Positions 48,051-59,931 of a stretch of 64,000 nt of DNA are shown here, one piece after another. Source of the DNA: Siphonodentalium dalli (taxonomy: Eukaryota; Mollusca; Scaphopoda; Gadilida; Siphonodentaliidae); NCBI GenBank assembly GCA_032622095.1, contig CP136063.1, positions 214,411,982 through 214,475,981 on the forward strand. Reading direction: 5' to 3'. The stretch's first letter is position 1. Every line of letters starts with the position of its first letter. Both the position numbers and the translations under genes were made by a program. A model generated the notes under the pieces. It was given only the letters and a program-made list of their open reading frames with translations, was not told where the DNA came from and made no database searches.

Positions 48051-48344
48051 ATATACTTACGCACTTTAAAACACTTCTCCAAATATGTCCGTTATTTCGT
48101 CGAAAACACTTTTTCAAATATCTCCGTTATCTCGTTTATAAAAATAATTTCCTATTTCTATATTTCGCCCTATTTCGCTGTATTTTCCTATTTCGATTTT
48201 TCGTGCTATTTCGCTGTATTTTCATATTTCGCTTTTTCGTTGTATTTCATATTTCGATAATTCGCTATATTTGACATATTATGGGATATGGGATTATATG
48301 ATAACCAACATTCTGATAGTCAATCGAACATCTCGTGCCACCCG

Positions 48345-48420
48345 TGCTCGCGATTAGATGCCACTAGCCATCCAATCGTGAACCTCGATTACATATTGTT
48401 TGCTATCAAATCCTTGGCGT
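48345..48420 (-). other. Weak match to the missing first half of the second lectin
   Basis: The minus strand contains EVHDWMASG, similar to EMHDWLISL of the first gene's CTLD exon, about 1 kb upstream of the 47-kb exon and in the right orientation. There is no donor after it, a stop follows at once, and no W..A...C segment precedes it. This could be a relic or chance. Confidence 0.12.
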
Positions 48421-48482
48421 ATTGGCTGACTAGATACTCAAGCAGTTGGTAATGCCCGACAATCCCCGGTGATTTCCGGGAC

Positions 48483-48555
48483 CAATGTGTTTATAAACCT
48501 ATGAACGACATTGAAAGTGACGTCACGTTACGTTCATAGGTTTATGAACGCATTG
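48483..48555. repeat. Inverted repeat around a CRE-like palindrome
   Basis: Arms CAATGTGTTTATAAACCTAT and near-complement, 22 of 25 bp matching. The loop contains GTGACGTCAC, the full CREB-type site. Confidence 0.7.
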
Positions 48556-49035
48556 AATAAGGGGCGTGTCTACCGTAACGCTATGGGGAAATCGGAAGAG
48601 ATATCAGGTGTATGTAAATATAATTAAATGGTCGATAATTGGGATTTGTTCAAAACTATTTATTGATAGTTGGTTTTCTCCCCTGTTGCAAACTTATACG
48701 GGGACCTAATTCTCAAGAAGCCCGGAGATCGGAGCTGCAAATTAACAGCTCAAGTGGGCCGAACAATCCGGTCGAAATGCATAGCTAGTTGTGAATAACA
48801 CACATATACTCATGTATCAATAATGGTTTGCCTTTTCGATTCAGCATCAAGTGCACCCCCTCATTAACACGTCACAGTGATCTTCACCCCATAGAACCCG
48901 ACAATGAACGAGGTATGAGATAATAGACGAATTCTTGTGTTGTGTGCACCACTTAGTGAAATTCAAGGTACCGCTGGTATTACATCATATTTGAAGGAGA
49001 CATCCATTTGATTTGGCATCAATAAAAACGATGCT
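48556..49035. other. Upstream of the putative small-peptide gene
   Basis: No TATA box near the first exon; no repeats recognised. Confidence 0.35.
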
Positions 49036-49051
49036 ATGGACATGAGAAATG
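49036..49051 (+). CDS. Exon 1 of a possible small secreted peptide
   Basis: ATGGACATGAGAAATG is followed directly by the consensus donor GTGAGTTTT. The exon gives MDMRN plus one base. Joined to the acceptor at 49771 it continues in frame into a hydrophobic run, which makes this a plausible start of a signal peptide. An upstream ATG at 49031 is out of frame and soon meets a stop. Confidence 0.3.
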
Positions 49052-49771
49052 GTGAGTTTTATAAAACAAATAGATATATAATAGTTATTTTCCAATAAAA
49101 ACTAATAGCCAGTGTTCGGGGATTTCGTGTTTAGAGTTGAGACAGGACAAATCTATAATCTATGTTATATTCAAAGAACCAAAATCCCCCAACATTATCA
49201 GCGAAGACCGTCGGCGTAAAATCTCAAATGTATGGTACATGTATGTCAATGGATTAGTTCCGATGTGTTAATGTACGAGTCCTAAGAATAATGATAGTTG
49301 ATAATAGACGAGACTTTCTCTACTCGTTAAAATGAGCTTCTTTTTATTTGTCATTCTAAGATTGGTTACTATATCTGTGAATGTTTGCCGTTCTACTGTC
49401 CACTCTATAATTTAATGGGACCATCTAGATGGTTCCATTGGAGTCTAACGCGGAGTTAACTAGAAAGATAAATGTGCAGGTTACAATTTCCTGTTACCCT
49501 GTCGGAGTCAATGTTGGAAGAAAAGAGATGCACATAAACTTATAAATTTGTTTTGCTTAATCGTCTATTTTTCGTCAAATTTGATGCATGTAATCTAAGT
49601 TTGATCTTTTTAGAAATGGCCCTTGGTTATAGGCTGGCATGGGAGGGGGTGGTCACACAATTGATAAAACAGATTTACCGCTAAGTTCTACCACATTCAT
49701 ATATGGTTATATATAGTGAATACATCTAAATGTGTGATTCAAAGGTGCCCAATTGGCACCGTCTGTTTCAG

Positions 49772-49941
49772 GGATATTGATCCTTGTTTTCTATGTTCAG
49801 TCCCACATTACAGCCAACTGTGCATGCCAAATTGCGGATAGCCTTTCCATCTTACGGCAACCGGTTGGTCATTATCCCAGTCCTACGTCCACCCATAGCG
49901 GGAACATAAATACAGAAAATACAATGAAAACAGTATCATAG
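49772..49941 (+). CDS. Exon 2 of a possible small secreted peptide
   Basis: After the acceptor CTGTTTCAG the frame set by exon 1 reads GILILVFYVQSHITANCACQ and then IADSLSILRQPVGHYPSP, ending at TAG at 49941. The spliced product would be 61 residues with a signal peptide of about 22 residues and a short mature part with one or two cysteines, rich in Ser/Thr/Asn at its end. No family was recognised. Support is the phase match, both splice sites and the position of the hydrophobic run; a chance combination cannot be excluded, and further exons could follow if an internal donor is used. Confidence 0.35.
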
Positions 49942-50440
49942 GAAGGATGGACTTTTATTACACAGACCCGAAAGGGGTGTTTTTTCTGGGAGTCTGAATC
50001 GCTGCACAGAAAAAGGATAGTTTTCTTGTCTGCTATAACATATCAGAAAATGTTATATCATGAAATGAAACTCAATTTCACCGAATGGCGGGCGAGGCTA
50101 CAATGTCTTCATTGGTGGGGTGCCTGTATTAACATTTCCGACAGCAACTCGATATAAACAATTATTTAATGAGACATTTGTTACTTTTTGACCAAAAGTC
50201 GAACTTGTTATTTACGTTCGGTCACACTGTTGAACTGAATTGTCCTTCAGTCTGACACTGTCCTACTTTTAATATGGGTCATAGGCTGGAAAGTTCCCCA
50301 ACAGTTGGATTGTTTGAGATACATGCTAGAATTCGAACCAACGAGGGGTGCGCAAACGCTGTTTTCTGAATTCTAAAATGTAGGTATGCCATATTGTGCA
50401 GTATAAGTTATACGCCGCCAAATTGACAATTGTTACTCAC
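49942..50440. other. No supported gene
   Basis: Nothing recognised. Confidence 0.4.
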
Positions 50441-50546
50441 GTCCCAATGATGTAACCTCAAAGTAGTACATGCAGCCAGTATGATACTCTGGGGCATGTC
50501 CAAGTGTTTCCACGAGCCATAATATGGTGCCCCAGAGTGTCAGCAT
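50441..50546 (-). CDS. Possible first exon with signal peptide
   Basis: On the minus strand ATG at 50546 opens a 35-codon stretch beginning MLTLWGTILWLVETLGHA, a convincing secretion signal with an alanine at the likely cleavage point, followed by PEYHTGCMYYFEVTSLG. It ends at a consensus donor, GTGAGT, in phase 1. The next lectin exon downstream on this strand (47356) needs phase 1, so this could be the start of that gene, but the first CTLD half would be missing between them. The partner exon is therefore unproven. A 13-bp near-perfect inverted repeat (CTCTGGGGCA and its complement) lies within the exon. Confidence 0.4.
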
Positions 50547-51400
50547 ATGCTACTCATATGATTTCACTCATCAATCGGAATTGTACTACTGTTGCACATA
50601 ATACGTTATGTTGGTTGTTTTAGACATTTACACCTGAAGTGATCAATTGAGGCTCGACCACTCAGCAAAATGCATTGATTATTTTTTCACAAATTTTCTT
50701 GTATTTTATTGGTTGCGAAAAAATTACTAATATAGATAACATCATCAAGTATCATCTGCGTTGCGTTCAATCCCCTACATATATGTCTCACCTTCTCCGT
50801 CTGATTGTTTTGTTACGGTGCAGTAAAGCAGTGGTTCAAAACTTCAAGAAGAAATATCCATTGAATATGGTCCTTAAATGTTCTGGTCCCCATGCGTGTG
50901 GGATATGATTTTGTCTATTTGTATGCAACATGAATGACAATCCAGAACGTTCTGTTGGTACTTCCTGCTCGCGTGGTAACTACTCGTTAAAATAATATGT
51001 ACATATTTCCCTTACATTTTATTATTATCACGCCGGTGTGAGTTATTAACTTCCACTTAGTTCACGCCAATTTGCCTCGTCCTATCACCTGGAGACTCGT
51101 CCATTCGCACGGTGTTAAATGCACATCGCTCGTCCATTATCAACTGTTGCAAATACCACACGTCTGTGGACAGAAATTATAAGTATAGGTTATAACCCAA
51201 CGGGTTATGACATATTTATGAACCTCTTCACACCCAAGGCAAACAAAATTGAGTCACTTTCAATATGATGATTACGTATCAATTACTATTCAATCAAAGG
51301 TTAATTGAATGTTGTGTGGTGTTACATATTTATACCACATAAGTCAAATGATCGTCGACAGTGGGAGCACTTGATTCGGGATTATTTATCAGCGTCGATA
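50547..51400. other. No supported gene
   Basis: A/T-rich; a 77-codon plus ORF at 50675-50908 has no recognisable feature. TATAACCCAACGGGTTATGA at 51190-51209 is a small palindrome. Confidence 0.4.
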
Positions 51401-51412
51401 AACGTGTTGTCC

Positions 51413-51600
51413 AGGGGGGGGGGGGGGGGTCAGAAACAAATTACGGATACAAGGTGGAAATGTTGTGTTTTTCAGTTTTGGGGACCCACCACCCCGGGAG
51501 CGTAAGTTTTTTCCACCCAGGTCTGGGACACCACCCGGGACCGTAACTTTTTTCCACCCAGGTCTGGGACACCCACCCCCAAAATTGATGAATATCTTAT
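51413..51600. repeat. G-run and short G/C-rich tandem repeat
   Basis: About 16 G at 51413-51429. Then two copies of TTTTTTCCACCCAGGTCTGG (51507, 51548) with CCCGGGA nearby. A similar G/C-rich phrase with a long C run lies at 54284-54357. Confidence 0.7.
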
Positions 51601-53110
51601 AAATACTACTAAATAATAGGTTGTTAGCAGGGTAAGGGTCTCTCATTGTGTCTGCACCGGAATTGAGAGAACGCTGACCAAGCACACCCACAAAAAATAA
51701 ACAAACAAAGCACATGGCTGAAAAATATGCCAACAAAACCAGTGACAAAACCTTTAAAACCCCAAATATTTATGGTTATAAAGGTAAAATACCCACTTTA
51801 ACAGAATAGTTGTGTCCCTTATTAGCAATAGGTTAAAATATGTGCATGTGTAAAGTAAAAACACCACCAATTTGATTAAATAAACACAGTTCCAGTCCTC
51901 TCCATGTGTGAAATCACTGGTGAGCAATGGGGAGCTCCCCTTAAAATCATTCTAGGCGAGTAGTTCTCCTACAAAATGTCGAGGCGAGTAGTATCCCAGC
52001 AGGAGATGCCAAGCCAAAGGCATCTCCCGAAGGCCTGAGAGGGGAGAGTATGGGAGGGGGAGGGGGGCCGCCCCTGGAAAATTTTGAAAATTAGATGCTC
52101 TGAGATTGAATCTGGAGCCTGTTAATGCTCCAATCAGTGAACAACACGTTATTATGTGACTTAATTCACTGTAGTCATGTATCGACATCGAACATGTACT
52201 TCGACCACGTGGTCACGGTATTTATAGTTTATTCAATATCTTGACTGATATCATTGATACAAACAAATGAGGCCAACAGTTTTTCGGCTTTATGACCGCA
52301 AATCAATCTAATGGGTCATATATTACCGGTATATTGGCCACAAGCCGCCATCCATATTATCTCGAACGCCAGCCACGTGAAAAAATCTCCATCGCCGGAA
52401 TTGTAAAATGTCTGAGCCGTGTGCATGGACTAAATGTTGGGACAACTGTACTGCGAATCGCAAATAACTAAACCGCATTGCCTAATATTGGCATACTCGC
52501 ATGGACACGGCATGGTTGTTACACTATTAGAACACCTGGGGCCTCTCGTTGTGGAATAGACTATTGCGATGCCTGCTTTCATATAACGGAGTCGGACCAT
52601 CCATTCAGTTTTGAAAGGGTTTAAAGTATAAATTGTTTATTTCGACAGGACTCAGTCTCAGACATCGCTGAAATTTGTCAATATATGCACATAACCTGTA
52701 GAAGAGAATAGAAAATACTATCGGATTCAGCATTTAATTATGCATGCATATATCGCAAGATGCCAGTGACGATAGCCGTCTGAAGTCGACAGAAGTCCCA
52801 ATGTAACTTATACTTATTATATAGATGGGAAACTACATTGTACATCCCTGCCAGTCCTTACTGAGTCCTTCGTGTATTTCGCCATAATGGAAAAGCCCAA
52901 CACCAAAAGAATACGCGTGGTCTGAAATTATACGGGTTCACAACAAACGCCAAAACAAGCCTGTATCTATAACCGGGGATTATGAATATTTCGGAAACGA
53001 AATACGCTGAATGATAACGTCTCAGCCGGCTGAGCCGCCATATTTCGTCAGCCACAAACGTCGCGACTGAGCCAGCTTAGCGAGATCACCAGCCACGAAA
53101 ATTGGTTGAG
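51601..53110. other. No supported gene
   Basis: 51955-52130 contains short inverted AGGAGATGCC / GGCATCTCC and GGGGGCCGCCCCTGGAAAAT, typical of dispersed repeats. Minus ORF 52858-53055 has no recognisable feature. Confidence 0.4.
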
Positions 53111-53112
53111 CC

Positions 53113-53695
53113 GGATGGTTGGGTATACATACACTATCTTATATACAAAATTGAGCTGTCGGCGCAAAAATAGACAGGAAACATTAGCTTAACCTTAAAG
53201 TGAATATCCTAGTACAAGCCGTGTCGGACATCATGTGAACAAACGTTACCACTAGTCAACGGCGGATGGTTGGGTATGCATACACCATCTTATATACAAA
53301 ATTGGGCATCACGGGGAACAAACGTTACCACTAGTCAACGGCGGATGGTTGGGTATACATACACCATCTTATATACAAAATTGGGCATCACGGGGAACAA
53401 ACGTTACCACTAGTCAACGGCGGATGGTTGGGTATACATACACCATCTTATATACAAAATTGGGCATCACGGGGAACAAACGTTACCACTAGTCAACGGC
53501 GGATGGTTGGGTATACATACACCATCTTATATACAAAATTGGGCATCACGGGGAACAAACGTTACCACTAGTCAACGGCGGATGGTTGGGTATACATACA
53601 CCATCTTATATACAAAATTGGGCATCACGGGGAACAAACGTTACCACTAGTCAACGGCGGATGGTTGGGTATACATACACCATCTTATATACAAA
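53113..53695 (+). repeat. 79-bp tandem array, six copies plus an outlying copy
   Basis: GGATGGTTGGGTATACATAC recurs at 53264, 53343, 53422, 53501, 53580 and 53659, exactly 79 bp apart and almost identical. A diverged copy at 53113 is separated by a different 72-bp insert. Confidence 0.95.
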
Positions 53696-53810
53696 AAAGA
53701 ACCACGTCGTCTCTATGTTTGTTGTGCAGAAATTGTATTGCCAATGTGAATCGAAATCAGTTTAAAGTATAAATTGAATTGATTCCTCGATCTATTTTAG
53801 TAAATAGCGC

Positions 53811-53990
53811 ATATAATAAAAAGAAAACCTTCGTGTCTTGAGTGAATACCGGAATTACCTCATTCGTGGCCACAATGAGATACTGGAATCATCACTCGTG
53901 ACCTAAAGGCCACTCAAGATGATTCCAGTATCTCACTGTGACCACTCCGGTATTCACTTAAAACATGCAGGTATCCTCTATGTATAATAA
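53811..53990. mobile_element. Foldback element, family F1 copy 2
   Basis: Outer ends TATAATAAAAAGAA and TTATTATACAT-like; arms hold AGTGAATACCGG and GAGATACTGGAATCATC with complements. Shares the TTGAGTGRATACCG phrase with 44590-44771, but the inner arms are unrelated. Confidence 0.7.
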
Positions 53991-55265
53991 GTTTTTAAAA
54001 AAGCCATGATAAACCAGGATAAACTATGAGTAAAGCTGAGAATGGATTTTTTTTTCATTGCAATTTTTTTCCTCGACCAAAGCAGGACCCACCCCATGGT
54101 TTCAACTGTTAGAGGGAGAAATTGTGGACAAAAAATTAAAATATAGAGCTCCCCCTCACTTGTATAAGGCTATAGCATGCACTACTATATTAATCTGATT
54201 GTTTCAATTCATTTTGAAGCTGTAATTTGTCTTAGAAATGATTTTGGAAAAAAGTTGCATGACATCAGAAAAAAATCTGCATTCCGGGCTCGGGGACACC
54301 CACCCACCCGGTCCTTGTATCTTGTAATTGTTTTCCCGACCCCCCCCCCCCCCCCCTGTGTTGTCTCCAAATTTTAAGTATCGGTTGTTTATACAAATTC
54401 CTCTTGGCGACAATGAACTGTTGCGGATGTTAATGCTATTTTCATATTGGTTCCCATAATGGATTTATCGTCCAGAACTCAGGCGACAATTTCCCGATTG
54501 TTCGAACATTCCAACTCCGAAGAGAAACTGTTCCACATTACAGGAAGTTTGTGTGTTGAAATATCATAGTCATTCATATAAAAAGATTAAAACAAATCTG
54601 TGATTTGTAGAACATTCTCAATGTCATTGTTAAAAGTGATTATTGTGGATTATACATTCTAAACAGATGTGAATTTCGTTCAGTTAAACTTCAGTCACCC
54701 CCTCCTAACAAACCGACAGTTATAGTCAACACTTGTGTGTCCCATGCACCCCATGCCCGCTACGAATGGTACGACCCGTGTTTTAACCCGAGTGACAGGT
54801 GCGATCATTATCATGGCGTATTGTTATAATTCACACATTCCGCTCCTCTCTCATGTTCAGCTTGCTCCCCAATTAATGGTAATTTATTGGTGAATGTTAC
54901 ATGTAGCTCAAGTCTGTATTTTGGCCATGACGAAATACAGATGCATACAAGAGCGATCTGATTGATCGAGGGGTGTGAACCGGTTTGTAATATCAGCATA
55001 CCCATCTCTTCTTTCTTGACGTATACTGGTAGGTAGAATGTCTGTCTTTAATTAATCGTAACATGGTGTACGGGAGTTCGTCTACATGTATATCGCCCCC
55101 ACATTCCATAGCATGAGAAAATCTCATTTGTTCAGATAAAACTAATGGCCATTTTAATCGAAATAACTGGATATGAAAGTGGCCATCCGTGCGTCTGTAT
55201 GGCATGGATTGTGTTGCATTAGAAACATGCCAAAAATAGAACATTGAAAATGTGGTGAAGGTTTC
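53991..55265. other. No supported gene
   Basis: C run at 54338-54357. Minus ORFs at 54811-55358 (64 and 121 codons) run into the inverted repeat and lack recognisable motifs. Confidence 0.4.
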
Positions 55266-57196
55266 ATTTAGGAGATAAACGTACCCTGTTGAGTTGTACA
55301 TTCTGGGATTCGAGCATGAAAACAGTTTGTGAACGAGCCGGCTTGCCGGCGAGTTCACAAACTGTTTACATGCTCGAATCCCAGAATGTACAACTCAACA
55401 GGGTACGTTTATCTCCATTGTAATTCAATCAAGCAAGGAATTTGCAAAAAAAACTCGATAAAAAAAATCATTTAGTCATTTTCATGACACGAATCGAGAC
55501 TTTCATTTTGACGTTGTCATCGTGCACAAATCGTTGGGTTTGTTCATTGCGTTACTCGGAACACTGCTCCGTAACAATTTCCTGTGGGGCGGGTTTGCCC
55601 GTTTCACTACTCCCTTCTGCCCAGATGAAATTTTACCGTGCTACATTCTGATTTGATGCACACTGAATCGGCCGATGAACAGTATCTACAGACAACAACG
55701 TGCGTGTGTGCTCGTTACGCTACTCCGTTCTGCGCCGATGAAATTTTACCGTGCTACATTCAGATTTGATGCACGCTAAAGCGGCCGATGTCGGTGAATC
55801 GAAAACTAAAGTTAGCCGCTCTCGGCCAATCAGAATGCTTGTTTTTAGTGACAAATACTCAATTGAATTACAATTGATGATATAATATGCTGATATCGTT
55901 AAAATTGTATCCGCATCGTTCATTATCTTCTACCTCGTCCATTATCGGGTTGTAGGAATTGTCTTTAGGTCAACACCACGCAACATTCATGTGTCTCTGA
56001 CATAAGGATATGTCGCAAGCCGAGCTCAAGAATGTAATTTAAGCAGGTGTTACTGTATATATATATCAGAACAAGGTCTTGAAATCAACTTAAGTAGGAG
56101 TTGTAACTTGTATTGTTATTTATTCATACTATAGTATACCAAACACTGATTCCAAAATGACGACGAAGAAAATTATATGGTGGTGTTAATGGCGAAAATG
56201 ACAACGAAAGGTTTTTTTCCAACTTTTTTTATATTGCCATGCTAAATTCTACAGGTTTAACGTTGAGCACATGTACATCTGTGCTCAGCATATTTGGCGC
56301 CAAAGAAGCATGCGAATGATTACATTGTATCATTAATAGCGGCACTCTTAACATTGAGTCAGACGCGTGGCGACAGATGGCGGAGTTTATGTACCGCAAG
56401 TACATAAGTCCCGCACACGAAAGTAATAGCACTAGCTATATCAATATGGGTCAATTAATCAAGTACCGTTAATGTAAGCAATGTAAGCTGCCGGATATAA
56501 TTTGTTAGAGAAAATGCTAATGCTATTTACGAGATTGTGATTGATTCTGGGGTGCTGGTGCAGTTAGGATTGTTAAAATTCTTAGTATGACACCAATTCT
56601 AATGACGAACAATTTAGAAGTATTCGTTATAATTTAAATTGTAATTCAATTGAGTATTTGTCACTAAAAACAAGCATTGTGATTGGCCGAGAGTGGCTAA
56701 CTTTAGTTTTCGATCCACAGACATCGGCCGCTTCAGCGTGCATCAAATCTGAATGTAGCACGGTAAAATTTCATCGGCGCAGAACGGAGCAGCGAAACGA
56801 GCACACCCGCGCGTTGTTGTCTATAGATACCGTTCATAGGCCGCTGAAGTGCGAATCAAATCTGAATTTAGCACGGTAAAATTTCAACGGCGCAGAACGG
56901 AGTAGCGAAACGAGCCAACGGAGCAGTGTTCCGAGTAACGCAATGAACAAACCCAACGATTTGTGCACGGTGACAACGGCAAAATGAACGTCTCGATTTG
57001 TGTCATGAAAATGACAAAAATTACACTTTTCATACCGTTTTTTTTTTTGGTGCAAATTCCTTGCTAGATTGAATTACAATAGAGATAAACGTACCCTTTT
57101 TCATTGTACACTCTGTGATTCGAGCATGAAAACAATTTGTTTTCATGCTCGAATCCCAGAATGTACAACGAAACAGGGTACGTTTATCTCCTAAAT
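55266..57196. mobile_element. 1.9-kb inverted repeat with hairpin tips
   Basis: Left arm about 55266-55875 and right arm about 56637-57196 are diverged complements, with ATTTAGGAGATAAACGTACC at both outer edges. Each arm begins with its own hairpin: 55271-55416 (64-bp stems, loop GAGCCGGCTTGCCGGCGA) and 57082-57191. Further inward, AGTATTTGTCACTAAAAACA and its complement match. The centre (55876-56636) has no ORF of note, so this is non-autonomous. Confidence 0.75.
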
Positions 57197-57327
57197 AGAT
57201 AATTGCTTGAAATTAGGAGCCAGAATCAACGCATATCTTCGAAAGGCACAGGCTCACACAGCATGATAATCTTTGGAAGGATTCCAAGCCCCCTCTTTTG
57301 AAAGATGAGATATTCTCAGATATAGTC

Positions 57328-57488
57328 TTAACCCTTTCATGTTAGGAGCGGGTCAATGTAAATATTGTTAGGATAATGCATTCTCCCATATATGCGAGGC
57401 TCCCTACGGGAGACTCGCATATATCAGATAATACATTGGCACAGGGTGTTCGCAATATTTCAGGAAGCTCCAGTCACGGAAGGGTTAA
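57328..57488. mobile_element. Short member of the TTAA-palindrome family
   Basis: 161 bp from TTAACCCTTTCATG to GGAAGGGTTAA with one palindrome, 57371-57440, whose arms are diverged (ATAATGCATTCTCCCATATA) and whose centre is CTCCCTACGGGAG instead of CGACCTATGGTCG. Confidence 0.75.
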
Positions 57489-58639
57489 TTTGAGAAGAGA
57501 GTACTTCTGATGGCATGTGGTATATATGTCTACGAGGATGACCAATCATGCGTTTGACAGGCGACGGCGATTATGATGATGACCAGGGGTCATTACTGTG
57601 AGTAATTTTATACCTGTAAATACAATCGTATTTATTAATTTGTAAGACAAAATTTGTGTTAACTACCACAGTGTACATACATAGTACAGCGAAAATTGAA
57701 CCCTATTATGTGCACACTAAATTATGAATATACAAAAATATAATTAATAGATTAAGTTTAAGTTTAATCGTCTCCCGATCATACAATTTTGTCTAAATAT
57801 GGGCACGGTGATGGTGGGGTGACATGTGAGGATGTTGGATGGCTTGGTGTGTGTCTCTCAATAGGTGAAAGTTTTATACAGTTTGGCAGATACAAACTAT
57901 TTACACCATATACATGCTCATATTGTGCTCATTGCTTAATTTCGCAACCAATACTTAGTGAAAAATTTGTTTGTAGACCACATATTTTGAATCATTAGTA
58001 TATTTTCGACTTTTGGTACAAATTGTGGTCCAAATGACAATCAGATCCATGGAAATTCTCCAAACAGTTTGCGGTATCAGGCTAGAAATTTCTAACAGGT
58101 GGAAAGCTTGAGGTACCAGCTGGAAACTATCAATCCAATGTAAAACTGAGTTTGGCATTGTTCAAGGAGTGCAGTTGGGAAAGTAAAGGTGGACAGCCCA
58201 TGGATACTCTAGTCACGTCCCCGTGTCCGAATATGTGGTTATTTTTTCAGTTGAGGGCAGGGGTGTCCACATCAAAATTTCAAGTAAGCACGATATGATA
58301 CGAGCGTTAGGGGTAGTTGTACCTTAGAACGGACGAGGGGTAAAACCTCTAGAACGTGTGGGGAAAGAACTCACACTCTGTTCCCATTCACCCGTTACCA
58401 GTGTTGTCTGAATACCTATTTCAAATTAGACGGACAACGATTAACAAGAAAACCATTGTCAGAAATGGTAACGCCACCAAGATCATATTATTAGCCATAA
58501 ATAGAAATTATAATAATATGATATAAACTAGCTTTTAAATCCCATGTGGGAAATTTGGATACTTCCATATATCAAGTTTTCCCCGTTTCTCCTGTTATAC
58601 ATTACATTCTTCAAGCTGTCTTTTTTATTACACTAGCTG
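57489..58639. other. No supported gene
   Basis: Opposed ORFs at 57789-58158 have no recognisable feature. Confidence 0.4.
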
Positions 58640-58965
58640 GTGATTTGACCCGTCCAAAACACCCCCTGACAAAAGTACCCTAGGTATCAAATTTCGTCGA
58701 AATCAATCCGTCTTACCTGATTTCACCTTTGATTTGCCATATTGAAGGTCAAGGTCACGCCGGGTCACGATTTGACCCGTCCAAAACACTCCCCGGATAA
58801 AAGTAGCCATATGTATCAAATTTCGTCGAAATCCGTCCGTTTTACTCAATTTGACCTTGTAAATTGTCAAGGTAAGGTCGGGGTCACGATTTGACCCGTC
58901 CAAAACACTCCCCGGACACAAGTACCTCTAAGTGTCAAATTTCGTCGAAATCCATCTTTGATTAC
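58640..58965 (+). repeat. Decayed tandem repeat related to 19.4-20.1 kb
   Basis: Nearly three units of about 120 bp containing TTTGACCCGTCCAAAACACY, AAATTTCGTCGAAATC and AAGGTCGGGGTCACGA. Opposite orientation to the 19.4-kb array. Confidence 0.78.
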
Positions 58966-59099
58966 CACACGATCGCATGCTTTCCAAAGGGTGTGGTAAT
59001 ATCAATATCCGCTCATGTGCTAATCTGTGTCGGACTATTTTATTCAGCGGGGTAAGACTACAGCTTTTAAAGCGACCCATTTTTACTTTTACATCGACC

Positions 59100-59235
59100 T
59101 AATTACTAGCCTAGTAACCAGGCCAGAAAGGACAGAATCTCTTGGGATATGCATTGACTGAAGCGCGTGATGAAATTGCAAAGGAAAGTAATGGCGGCGA
59201 TTCCAAATGTGAAAGCGAAGAGAACCCAACACATG
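59100..59235 (+). other. Coding-like fragment with an internal partial duplication
   Basis: The plus strand reads LGYALTEARDEIAKESNGGD and then SKCESEENPTHDSDVGYVMT before a stop. A second, broken copy of the first part follows about 110 bp on (TRVEISKESN). The acidic, serine-rich composition looks protein-like. No family recognised; the second copy has a stop, so the locus as a whole is probably not functional. Confidence 0.2.
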
Positions 59236-59283
59236 ACTCTGATGTGGGGTATGTAATGACTTAGACGCGTGTTGAAATTTCAA

Positions 59284-59931
59284 AGGAAAGTAATGTACGT
59301 GACTCTGTCGGTACCATTGAGTCAGTTACGACACTACATAATTACCCATAATGCAATCCCCCATTGGACAAGAACATATTACACCTGTGGCAATTACATA
59401 TAAAATCATGTAGCTTATCATGTCTCAGCCACAAATAATGATAATCCTATGTATTCGATCAACGTATTCGGAAACACACATGAATAGTACAACCACCGGC
59501 CCCTGGCACTAATCGGTTATAATACTAAAAGTACATATATATAAGACACAGGGGTCTGGCATTTTTTTTTATTATATTATTTTTAGGGTCACATTCCCCA
59601 TTTTAAAGAAATAATACCAAGCTTCGTGAAAATGGCTTCAAAATCACCATTTTTTCAAAATACCAAATGTGTTGACAGGACTGCCCCTTCCTTAAATATT
59701 ATAATAGTCTTCAAAACTAACATCCATAAAATAGAATAAAACAAAACAAGTTTTATAAATCTATTTCAAAATTTTAAAAAAAATGATAAATTTTTAAAAC
59801 ATCTGCCGATCTGCATGCCCGTCCGTTTGATCGCCTATATAATTTATAGCAAAAGTTATAAACATTATTAGCGCCCTTAATCCCCGCGTTACGTGCATAA
59901 TATGACCCCATGTACAAATTTTCAGAGGGGT
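59284..59931. other. No supported gene
   Basis: A/T-rich with T and A runs; nothing recognised. Confidence 0.4.

Noticed and set aside
53113-53695. CRISPR array
   Set aside because: The 79-bp units are repeated whole, without variable spacers, in eukaryotic DNA; it is a tandem repeat.
54993-55358. 121-codon minus ORF
   Set aside because: Its 5' part is the hairpin at the tip of the large inverted repeat.
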